Assembly (NCBI GenBank): GCA_017415945.1
Contig: JAFQDR010000211.1
Span: 1-15,705, forward strand
Length of the DNA: 15,705 nt
Reading direction: 5' to 3'
DNA from: Oscillospiraceae bacterium
GTDB lineage: Bacteria; Bacillota_A; Clostridia; Oscillospirales; Oscillospiraceae
Shown: positions 1 to 5,361 of the stretch, piece after piece
How positions within the stretch are numbered: position 1 is the first letter of the stretch
Layout: each line of letters starts with the position of its first letter
Notes under the pieces: generated by a model
The model's input: the letters and a program-made list of their open reading frames with translations, nothing else
The model's database searches: none
Told to the model about the DNA's origin: nothing
Made by a program: the position numbers and the translations under genes

Positions 1-108
1 TATAATAGACGTAAAAAATGCCGAAAAGTTCCAATGAACTGGGCTGCGCAAGAAAGCGCAACGGCGATCCGGCGCTGTAAAAAGTGCCAGATCGCCGTCA
101 TTTTGTTT
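1..108 (+). ncRNA. possible small structured RNA, or 3' end of an upstream transcript
   Basis: Three hairpins follow one another: AGTTC/GAACT (27-31/36-40), TGCGC/GCGCA (45-49/56-60), and a long stem at 61-98 that ends in a T-rich tract. TATAAT occupies positions 1-6, so a transcript could start near 12-14 and end near 108, giving an RNA of about 95 nt. The matching -35 would lie outside the window. No known RNA family was recognised, and the stretch could equally be the tail of an upstream gene's mRNA. Confidence 0.3.
61..108 (+). terminator. strong rho-independent terminator
   Basis: ACGGCGATC (61-69) pairs perfectly with GATCGCCGT (90-98). Above one C/A mismatch, GGCGCT pairs with AGTGCC around a GTAAAA loop. 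The tract CATTTTGTTTT follows. It ends whatever is transcribed rightwards from the left edge. Confidence 0.8.
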
Positions 109-184
109 TAATTATTTATAGTTTACTCGATTGAATCGACACAATCAAGATAGAGATTCTCCAAGAGATAATCAGTTCTCTCTC

Positions 185-216
185 AAACTCCTATCCATTT
201 GGATGGGAGTTTTTTT
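185..216 (+). terminator. rho-independent terminator in the intergenic region
   Basis: A 12-bp stem, 185-196 with 201-212, contains one G-T pair and an ATTT loop, and is followed by seven T. No gene lies immediately upstream. Its right arm plus T-tract is repeated at 356-374. Confidence 0.7.
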
Positions 217-273
217 ATTGTCTAAGTGTAACACAATCCCGATTTTCTCCGCAGTCAGTGAAGGAAGGGTTCT

Positions 274-353
274 CAAGGGGAACCTTAGTTGGTTCCCCTT
301 GAAATTGCGTCGGCGTAGCCGATTATCGCGTTTTAGCAGAAACGCGCGCAATT
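274..353. repeat. multi-hairpin structured intergenic element
   Basis: A perfect 11-bp hairpin lies at 274-284/291-301. Next to it an outer stem AATTGCG/CGCAATT (303-309/347-353) encloses two perfect hairpins, TCGGC-GTA-GCCGA (310-322) and CGCGTTT/AAACGCG (327-333/340-346), forming a three-way junction. No ORF with a credible ribosome site covers it. It resembles the structured dispersed repeats elsewhere in this window but does not share their sequence. Whether it acts as RNA or DNA is unknown. Confidence 0.55.
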
Positions 354-387
354 AAGGATGGGAGTTTTTTATTGCCCACCCACGTAG

Positions 388-416
388 TTGAATGAAAGCG
401 GAAACTATGCTATATT
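388..416 (+). promoter_or_regulatory. glutaminase promoter
   Basis: TTGAAT (388-393), a 17-bp spacer and TATATT (411-416), with a TG one base upstream of the -10 (extended -10). The expected transcription start is near 423. That makes the ATG at 423 unusable as a start codon and supports the one at 453. Confidence 0.65.
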
Positions 417-452
417 CTAAATATGAAACAACCTCAACACGGAGCTGAACCC

Positions 453-1370
453 ATGAACACATTACTGGAACAAATCGTGGCCGACTGTGCCCACTATCCC
501 GCACAGGGTCATGTTGCAACCTATATCCCCGAATTGGCAAGAGTCAATCCCAACCAGCTTGGCATTTACGTTTCCTCGGAAGACGGCAGAGACTACTTCG
601 CAGGGGACTGCACCGAGCAGTTCACCATGCAGTCCGTAGCCAAAACCCTCATTCTCCTGCAGGCACTGCTTGACAGCGGCATCGATCGTGTCCGCGCTCT
701 GGTAGGCGTGGAAGCCACAGGCAAGCCCTTCGACACCTTCAATTACAGCGATCAAGCCCTCACAGGGGCCCACATCAACCCCATGGTCAACACGGGCGCC
801 ATTGCCTTGTGTACGCTGATCCACGGTGATTCCTACCACAGCCGTTTCTCCCGACTACTGGAACTGGCACGCAAATTGAGCGGCAATGAAACCCTGGAAA
901 TTGACGAAGCGGTATACCTCTCCGAAAAAATGACAGGCAATAAAAACCGTGCGCTGGCCTATATGCTCACCGCTTACGGCATGATCTCCGACCCCGTGGA
1001 GGAGATTCTGGACTGCTATTTCCGTGCCTGCTCCATCTCCGTCAACTGCAAAGATCTGGCCAAGATCGCCCATATCTTCGCCCTGCACGGGGCAGACCCC
1101 ATCACAAGAGAGCAGCTGTTCCCCGTGGAATACGCAAAATACGTCAACGCAACACTGGCTACCTGCGGTATGTACGACGGCTCGGGGGAATTTGCCCTGA
1201 CCGTGGGCTTTCCCGCCAAAAGCGGCGTAGGCGGCGGTATTCTGGGGGTCATCCCCCGCCGCATGGGCATCGGTGTTTTCGCTCCCGCTCTGGATAAGCA
1301 CGGCAACAGCGTGGCAGGGGTACAGGCGCTGGCGAGACTGAGCCAAGCCCTTGACCTTAGCATCTATTAA
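453..1370 (+). CDS. glsA: glutaminase (serine-dependent beta-lactamase-like fold)
   Basis: Hydrolyses L-glutamine to glutamate and ammonia in the cytoplasm. The 305-aa product is the usual length for bacterial glutaminase A. Key residues are present in the family order and spacing: Ser61-x-x-Lys64 (QSVAK, nucleophile and base), Asn113 (NPMVNTGAI), Glu158 and Asn165 (YLSEKMTGNKN), Tyr189, Tyr241 (CGMYDGSGE) and Val259 in SGVGGGI. I chose the ATG at 453 over the in-frame ATG at 423 because GGAG sits 8 nt upstream (441-444) and 423 coincides with the predicted transcription start. The gene appears monocistronic, with its own promoter and only a weak hairpin downstream. In anaerobes such enzymes are linked to nitrogen supply or acid tolerance, but nothing here shows which. 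Confidence 0.95.
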   Translation: MNTLLEQIVADCAHYPAQGHVATYIPELARVNPNQLGIYVSSEDGRDYFAGDCTEQFTMQSVAKTLILLQALLDSGIDRVRALVGVEATGKPFDTFNYSDQALTGAHINPMVNTGAIALCTLIHGDSYHSRFSRLLELARKLSGNETLEIDEAVYLSEKMTGNKNRALAYMLTAYGMISDPVEEILDCYFRACSISVNCKDLAKIAHIFALHGADPITREQLFPVEYAKYVNATLATCGMYDGSGEFALTVGFPAKSGVGGGILGVIPRRMGIGVFAPALDKHGNSVAGVQALARLSQALDLSIY

Positions 1371-1381
1371 ACCACCGAACC

Positions 1382-1401
1382 CCGAATCCATGAGGATTCG
1401 G
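1382..1401. terminator. hairpin after glutaminase, weak terminator candidate
   Basis: CCGAATCC (1382-1389), loop ATGA, GGATTCGG (1394-1401): a perfect 8-bp stem 12 bp past the stop codon. No clean T-run follows, only GAGTTTGGTT, so termination is uncertain. Confidence 0.45.
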
Positions 1402-1522
1402 AGTTTGGTTGAGACTGTCAAAAAACGCGATCACATCTCCCTTCCGCATAGCCCCTCTCCGAATTTCATAGGAATACACCCACTATCCCCCATCCGATTC
1501 ATTTGCACGATACAATTTCACC

Positions 1523-1551
1523 TTGACAAATCGGCCCATTCCCCCTACCCT
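1523..1551 (+). promoter_or_regulatory. SDR gene promoter
   Basis: A consensus TTGACA at 1523-1528, a 17-bp spacer and a weak -10 TACCCT (1546-1551). The overlapping TATCAT at 1551-1556 would need a 22-bp spacer. The coding start is 26 bp further on. Confidence 0.5.
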
Positions 1552-1576
1552 ATCATCAGAGATAGGAGTGATCGAT

Positions 1577-2344
1577 ATGAAGAAAATCGCAGTCATTACA
1601 GGTGCTTCCGCAGGCATGGGCCGTGTGTGCGCAGAGACCGTTACCACATGGGGAGAGCTCGATGAGGTGTGGGTCATCGCCCGCCGTGAAGACCGTCTGC
1701 ACAGTCTGAAGTGCGGTATACCCGTTCGCCCCCTGCCCATGGACCTCACCGACCGCAGCAGCTATACCCGCTATGCTGAACTTTTGAAAACCGAGCAGCC
1801 ACAAGTGGTTCTGCTCATCAATGCAGCGGGCTTCGGCAAGTTCTGCGGCACCATGGAGGTGCCCTATGAGGAGAACCTGAACATGTGCGACCTGAACTGT
1901 CAGGCCATTATGGCAATGTGCCAGCTGTCTGTTCCCTATATGCCCGAGGGCAGCCGCATCATCAACTTCGCCTCCGTGGCAGCGGACCAGCCCATCCCCT
2001 ATATCAACGTCTACGGTGCCACCAAGGCATTCGTTCTGTCCTACAGCCGCGCGCTGAACCGTGAGCTGAAATTCCGCGGCATCGGTGTCACCGCCATATG
2101 CCCCTTCTGGACCCAAACCGAGTTCTTTGACCGCGCAATCCCCAAGGACAGAGAACCTGTAGTCAAGTCCTACGCCGCCATGTACGATCCCGAGCAAATC
2201 GTCCGGCGGATGTGGCGAGATGCCAAGAAAGGCAAGGAGGTCTGCCGCTACGGCTTTATCGCCCGCAGCCAATCCCTTATGGCCAAGCTCCTGCCCCACC
2301 GCCTGATCATGGATGTGTGGATGAAGCAGCAGAAGCTGAAATAA
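1577..2344 (+). CDS. short-chain dehydrogenase/reductase (SDR)
   Basis: A classical SDR of 255 aa, expected to be a cytoplasmic NAD(P)-dependent oxidoreductase. It has a Rossmann nucleotide-binding motif TGASAGMG (8-15), NAAG (82-85), a likely tetrad Asn107, catalytic Ser133 (FASVAA), and Tyr146-x-x-x-Lys150 (YGATK). Arg36/Arg37 after the second beta strand (VIARRED) suggest an NADP(H) preference. The start at 1577 is preceded by AGGAGTG (1564-1570). A longer in-frame reading from 1523 would run through the -35 hexamer and is rejected. The C-terminal tail (220-255) is basic with hydrophobic residues, a pattern seen in membrane-associated SDRs. The substrate cannot be read from the sequence, and the neighbours (glutaminase, small genes) do not indicate a pathway. 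Confidence 0.9.
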   Translation: MKKIAVITGASAGMGRVCAETVTTWGELDEVWVIARREDRLHSLKCGIPVRPLPMDLTDRSSYTRYAELLKTEQPQVVLLINAAGFGKFCGTMEVPYEENLNMCDLNCQAIMAMCQLSVPYMPEGSRIINFASVAADQPIPYINVYGATKAFVLSYSRALNRELKFRGIGVTAICPFWTQTEFFDRAIPKDREPVVKSYAAMYDPEQIVRRMWRDAKKGKEVCRYGFIARSQSLMAKLLPHRLIMDVWMKQQKLK

Positions 2345-2356
2345 TTCTCCGCACCT

Positions 2357-2380
2357 GTAGGGCGGGCGCTTGCTCCCGCC
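2357..2380. repeat. REP-like GTAGGGCGGG palindrome
   Basis: GGCGGG (2361-2366) and CCCGCC (2375-2380) form a hairpin preceded by TGTAG. The same design (GTAGGGGCGG...GC...CCGCCC) occurs twice at 10564-10635, so it belongs to a dispersed palindrome family. It lies 12 bp past the SDR stop codon. Confidence 0.6.
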
Positions 2381-2416
2381 GTCCTTCCAATAAGCTCCGC
2401 AAAAACGTTACCGTGC

Positions 2417-2445
2417 ACCAACAAAACATCCCCCACTTTGTTGGT
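2417..2445. other. perfect 9-bp hairpin in the intergenic region
   Basis: ACCAACAAA (2417-2425) and TTTGTTGGT (2437-2445) around an 11-nt C-rich loop. There is no adjacent T-run, so it is not an obvious terminator. It lies between the REP-like palindrome and the convergent terminator. Confidence 0.45.
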
Positions 2446-2454
2446 AAGAACTAA

Positions 2455-2488
2455 AATTCCCCGATGCACTTGAGCACATCGGGGGATT
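2455..2488. terminator. bidirectional terminator between SDR and the 38-aa gene
   Basis: A 12-bp stem (2455-2466/2477-2488, one G-T pair) with a 10-nt loop. On the minus strand it is followed by TTTTAG, and it lies just after the stop of the minus-strand small gene. On the plus strand the following GTTATATTC is weaker. Confidence 0.65.
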
Positions 2489-2500
2489 GTTATATTCATA

Positions 2501-2617
2501 TTATCCAAATGCCAGCAGCTTCCGCTTCTGACTGCGCAGCAGCTGGTATCCAAGCACCAAACTCAGCCCGTAGATATAAGGGGCCGCCATGGTAAACATT
2601 TCCTGCATATATGCCAT
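2501..2617 (-). CDS. 38-aa single-pass membrane peptide, unknown function
   Basis: I do not recognise this gene. The signals for a real one are strong. ATG at 2617 has AAAGGAG 8 nt upstream (2626-2632), a near-consensus extended -10 promoter lies at 2666-2694, and a stem-loop terminator follows the stop at 2501. The product begins MAYMQEMFTMAAPYIYGLS. It has one hydrophobic stretch (about residues 8-27, AAPYIYGLSLVLGYQLL) and then a basic tail (RSQKRKLLAFG), which by the positive-inside rule places the C-terminus in the cytoplasm. It has no Cys or metal-binding cluster. A DtxR/IdeR-like palindrome lies between its promoter and ribosome site, and another lies just upstream of its -35, suggesting metal or redox control. 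It could be a membrane microprotein that partners a transporter, or a toxin-like peptide. Neither can be shown here. Confidence 0.65.
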   Translation of the reverse strand: MAYMQEMFTMAAPYIYGLSLVLGYQLLRSQKRKLLAFG

Positions 2618-2639
2618 AAGCACTGCTCCTTTCTTATTC

Positions 2640-2655
2640 GTTAGCCTACCCTAAC
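2640..2655. promoter_or_regulatory. operator palindrome 1 (GTTAG-N6-CTAAC, DtxR/IdeR-like)
   Basis: On the minus strand the text reads GTTAGGGTAGGCTAAC. Its TTAGGGTAGGCTAAC core differs at one position from the first 15 bases of the IdeR/DtxR consensus TTAGGTTAGGCTAACCTAA, quoted from memory. It lies just past the predicted start of transcription of the 38-aa gene, a repressor position. Confidence 0.5.
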
Positions 2656-2665
2656 TTCTGATTTT

Positions 2666-2694
2666 ATACTATCACATCCACGCTCCTCTGTCAA
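2666..2694 (-). promoter_or_regulatory. promoter of the 38-aa gene
   Basis: On the minus strand, TTGACA (2694-2689), a 17-bp spacer and TAGTAT (2671-2666) with TGA immediately before it (extended -10). It is flanked on both sides by GTTAG-N6-CTAAC palindromes. Confidence 0.75.
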
Positions 2695-2702
2695 TCACTT
2701 TT

Positions 2703-2718
2703 GTTAGTTATATCTAAC
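2703..2718. promoter_or_regulatory. operator palindrome 2 (GTTAG-N6-CTAAC)
   Basis: GTTAGTTATATCTAAC has the same half-sites and spacing as palindrome 1, with an AT-rich centre. The two centres are 63 bp apart, about six helical turns. It lies 8 bp upstream of the minus promoter's -35 and 21 bp upstream of the plus promoter's -35, so one regulator could act on both genes. Confidence 0.5.
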
Positions 2719-2739
2719 ACATATTTACAAATCGTTCAT

Positions 2740-2768
2740 TTGACCAAAATACCCATAGGGATTATAAT
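2740..2768 (+). promoter_or_regulatory. promoter of the 62-aa gene
   Basis: TTGACC (2740-2745), a 17-bp spacer and a perfect TATAAT (2763-2768), about 21 bp upstream of the gene's start codon. Confidence 0.75.
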
Positions 2769-2795
2769 GGAATTACCAAAACAGGAGGTATTGTC

Positions 2796-2984
2796 ATGGA
2801 AAAATTCATCCCATACGAAAAGCTTTCCAAGAAGGAAAAGCGTAAAATCGATGCAATGCGCCGTGGCAGCTGGGGCGATGTGAACCCCGTCAGCCGCAAG
2901 GTGGAAAGCAAAAAGGCTTATAACAGAAAGAGGACACAGGATTGGAAGAAGGAGCTTCCCAATTCTGTGTCTTTTGTTTTATAG
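2796..2984 (+). CDS. 62-aa basic protein, unknown function
   Basis: A strongly expressed-looking small gene: consensus promoter at 2740-2768, AGGAGG (2783-2788) 7 nt before ATG. The protein (MEKFIPYEKLSKKEKRK...) is very rich in Lys and Arg, with no membrane segment and no Cys. It has a central RRGSWGDVNPVSRKV stretch and an aromatic/basic AYNRKRTQDWKKE segment near the end. This composition suggests nucleic-acid or ribosome binding, which is inference only. I recognise no named family. The last 17 codons or so also encode the transcription terminator (stem 2933-2971, T-tract 2972-2980), so message end and protein end coincide. It diverges from the 38-aa membrane peptide and shares its palindromic operators. 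The longer in-frame reading upstream crosses the promoter and is rejected. Confidence 0.75.
   Translation: MEKFIPYEKLSKKEKRKIDAMRRGSWGDVNPVSRKVESKKAYNRKRTQDWKKELPNSVSFVL
2933..2980 (+). terminator. terminator embedded in the 3' end of the 62-aa gene
   Basis: GACACAG (2933-2939) pairs with CTGTGTC (2965-2971), GATTGG with the CCAATT region, and AAG with CTT around an AAGGAG loop with one bulged C. TTTTGTTTT follows (2972-2980). The stop codon TAG is at 2982-2984, so the whole terminator lies inside the reading frame. Confidence 0.7.
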
Positions 2985-2989
2985 AAGAT

Positions 2990-3070
2990 CCCCGCAGTCC
3001 GAAAAAAATGCAAAGAGGTGTAAGGAAATGAAAGAAATTAGAGGAGAGTAAGCTGTCTCGGACTGCGGGG
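2990..3070. repeat. 13-bp perfect inverted repeat with a 55-nt loop
   Basis: CCCCGCAGTCCGA (2990-3002) matches TCGGACTGCGGGG (3058-3070) exactly. The loop is purine-rich on + and holds a 7-codon ORF at 3028-3051 preceded by TAAGGAA, too short to call. It lies between the convergent 62-aa and GH2 genes. No T-run follows either arm, so it is not a standard terminator. Confidence 0.6.
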
Positions 3071-3078
3071 TAAGACGA

Positions 3079-5340
3079 TCATCCGTTTTTCTTGGGGATT
3101 TTGTTCAGCTGATCGTTCAGCTTCAGCAGTTCTTCCTTGGTGAAGTGGACGTTGCGCATACTCAGCATGGAGGTGAAGCGCAGCACAGTCAAATTGCTGA
3201 TCATGTCCACCACGCCGCCGCTGACACCAGCGGTGGGAGAGCCCTTTTCTCCCCGCTCCTTGGCCCCTGCCTTCATTTTCTTGGCAAGAATCAAAAACAG
3301 CTTGCCCAGCCACAGCTTGCCGCGGAAGGTCCTCAGCACGTCCCCCAGCTTGTCGTTCAGGCTGCAATAGCCTTCTACTTCGGTGATGTCGAACCAGTTC
3401 AGCACCGCACCTGCCTCACGGAGGATGTAGTCCTCGTTCATGGTGTCTACCTTGCGGATGGTGCTTGTATCACGGCAGTCCCCCGCAACAGCTTCCAGCA
3501 CCGTTTCGCCCACATTGGGCACATCGAAATAGAAGAAGTGATCCTCGGCGGTCTTGACCCCCAGACTTTCACCGTTGGCAAACAGCTCCACAGCGGGCAG
3601 ATTGGAATATACGGTGACCTTTGTCACATCCTCCACGCGGTCAATGTATCGCTTGCCGCACAGATGGACAAAGGGCTCGTCACTGAGCCATGCCTTATAT
3701 GCGTAGAAGGCATCCTTCTTGTACTTGCGGTCGATGGTCACCAGCCCCTTGTGATTCTGACCGTTTTCGCCGCCCTCCGCACGGGCATCGGCGCCGAAAT
3801 CGAACATATTCCAAACATGGGTTGCCCACAGATACTTGCGGGTAAACAGTTGCTTGATGAGCTCCTCGTGGTAATATGCCTGATATTCCTCGGAGTAGTC
3901 CCCTGCGTCGGGCTTAGAGTTGTGCCAGTTCAGTGCCTCGCAGCCGTACTCGGACACGCCGATGGGCGTGTTGGGGTACTTGCGGTGGAACTTATCGAAC
4001 CAAGGGCCATACTCATGGACAGTGCCGCCGTACCAGCCGAAGTAGTGATTGTAGGAAACCACGTCGGGAATATGGACATACTTTTCATCCATGCCGCACA
4101 TGGACAGACAGGCAATGACCGTGGGGCGGGCCTTGTCCATCTCATGTACCAGATCGTTGAGGATGTGGTGATTTTTGATCATGTCCGCATCCTTGGCCCC
4201 ACCCATGGTGATTTCGTTGCTAAGGCCCCACACAACGATGGAGGGGTGGTTGTAGTTTTGCAGGATCAGCTCCTTCATCTGGGTGACGGTGTTTTCTTTG
4301 CCGTCGGGCATATGGCGGGAGATGTAGGGGATCTCCGCCCACAGCACCATGCCGTACTTGTCGCACAGGTCGTAGAAATATTGGTCGTGCTGATAGTGGG
4401 CCAGTCGGATGGTGTTGGCACCCATTTCACGAATCAGTGCCATGTCCTCCTCATGGTGCGCGGGCAGCAGGGCATTGCCGATTTCCCATCTGTCCTGATG
4501 GCGGGAAACACCCCGGAGAGGATACTCTCTGCCGTTGAGGATGAAGCCCCGCTCGGGTTGGATTTCGAAGCTGCGGCAGCCGAAGCTTGCGGAAACGGTA
4601 TCTGCCACTTCCCCGCCTACCAGCAGCTCTGCCTGCGCGGTGTACAGATAGGGGTCCTTCACGCCGTCCCACAGGTGGGCATTTTCGATGACGAAGTCAC
4701 AGCTCGGTCCCTCTGCGGTCTGCCGAGCAACGGCATTGCCCTCTGCATCCAGTACGGTGAAGCGCACATGGGCAGTGGCAGGGGCGTTTGCAATTTCCGT
4801 GCGGATATTGACCTTTGCGTTCCCGCCGTCCATAACGGGGGTCACATAAATCCCCGTACCGCCGTAGTTCATCAGCTCAAAATGGGTATCGGACACCCCG
4901 ATCAGATTTACATTGCGGTACAAACCGCCATAGAAGGTGAAGTCCGCCGTCTGGGGATACACCCGCTCATTGGGCGCATTGTCCACCATTATGACCAGCA
5001 GGTTTTCATCCCCGATATGCTCGGTGAGCTCCACACGCCAGGTGGAATAGCCCCCGTCGTGGTGTGCCAGATGCCTGCCGTTGAGATAAACGTCGGCAGA
5101 GGAGTTTGCCCCGTTGACTTCCAGATAGATGCGGTCGGTGGGAGGCAGCGCTTCCACCCCCAGCATCTTGGCATAGCAGCAGGTGCCGCGGAAGTAGTCA
5201 TTGCCCCCGTCCTGCCCATCGTGCCCATTCCAGGTGTGGGGAAGGTCGATAGACACTGCCGCCTCGGGGATGGTATTGGGTACGGCGGCACAGTCCTTCA
5301 AAAAGAACCATGCGCCGTTAATGCTTTTTAAGGTTCTCAT
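3079..5340 (-). CDS. glycoside hydrolase family 2, beta-galactosidase-like
   Basis: A retaining glycosidase of 753 aa, expected to be cytoplasmic because no signal peptide is seen (begins MRTLKSINGAWFF). Domain order is as in GH2: N-terminal jelly-roll sugar-binding domain (about 1-150, with YFRGT and FYGGLYRNV), an Ig-like domain (about 155-260), and a TIM barrel (about 263-555). In the barrel, acid/base Glu376 lies in WGLSNEI and nucleophile Glu464 in GVSEYG. KGLVTIDRKYKKDAFY (531-546) is a typical GH2 barrel end. An Ig-like segment follows (about 555-635), then an unusual tail of about 110 aa (645-753). ATG at 5340 has AAAGGAG 6 nt upstream. It lies 21 bp behind the GPH symporter and is surely co-transcribed. 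Beta-galactosidase is the best guess. Beta-glucuronidase is less likely, since no NxK motif is evident. Confidence 0.88.
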   Translation of the reverse strand: MRTLKSINGAWFFLKDCAAVPNTIPEAAVSIDLPHTWNGHDGQDGGNDYFRGTCCYAKMLGVEALPPTDRIYLEVNGANSSADVYLNGRHLAHHDGGYSTWRVELTEHIGDENLLVIMVDNAPNERVYPQTADFTFYGGLYRNVNLIGVSDTHFELMNYGGTGIYVTPVMDGGNAKVNIRTEIANAPATAHVRFTVLDAEGNAVARQTAEGPSCDFVIENAHLWDGVKDPYLYTAQAELLVGGEVADTVSASFGCRSFEIQPERGFILNGREYPLRGVSRHQDRWEIGNALLPAHHEEDMALIREMGANTIRLAHYQHDQYFYDLCDKYGMVLWAEIPYISRHMPDGKENTVTQMKELILQNYNHPSIVVWGLSNEITMGGAKDADMIKNHHILNDLVHEMDKARPTVIACLSMCGMDEKYVHIPDVVSYNHYFGWYGGTVHEYGPWFDKFHRKYPNTPIGVSEYGCEALNWHNSKPDAGDYSEEYQAYYHEELIKQLFTRKYLWATHVWNMFDFGADARAEGGENGQNHKGLVTIDRKYKKDAFYAYKAWLSDEPFVHLCGKRYIDRVEDVTKVTVYSNLPAVELFANGESLGVKTAEDHFFYFDVPNVGETVLEAVAGDCRDTSTIRKVDTMNEDYILREAGAVLNWFDITEVEGYCSLNDKLGDVLRTFRGKLWLGKLFLILAKKMKAGAKERGEKGSPTAGVSGGVVDMISNLTVLRFTSMLSMRNVHFTKEELLKLNDQLNKIPKKNG

Positions 5341-5361
5341 AAAGCTCTCCTTTGTAAAGGA

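Noticed and set aside
131..355. 74-codon open frame on + in the left intergenic region
   Set aside because: It runs through the terminator at 185-216 and two perfect hairpins, has no ribosome site, and the product has no domain-like pattern.
423..452. ATG at 423 as the glutaminase start
   Set aside because: It coincides with the predicted transcription start 7 bp past the -10 and lacks a ribosome site. ATG 453 has GGAG at 8 nt and gives the family length.
2701..2883. 60-codon frame on + overlapping the 62-aa gene
   Set aside because: It starts upstream of the TATAAT at 2763-2768 and is in a different frame from the gene that has AGGAGG and a conserved-looking composition.
3028..3051. 7-codon ORF inside the 13-bp inverted-repeat loop
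   Set aside because: It is too short to call, and the ribosome-site-like purines are common by chance in this A/G-rich loop.
3145..5331. 728-codon open frame on +, opposite the GH2 gene
   Set aside because: It is the antisense shadow of a clear GH2 enzyme with catalytic motifs. It has no ribosome site, and the length is caused by codon bias of the real gene.
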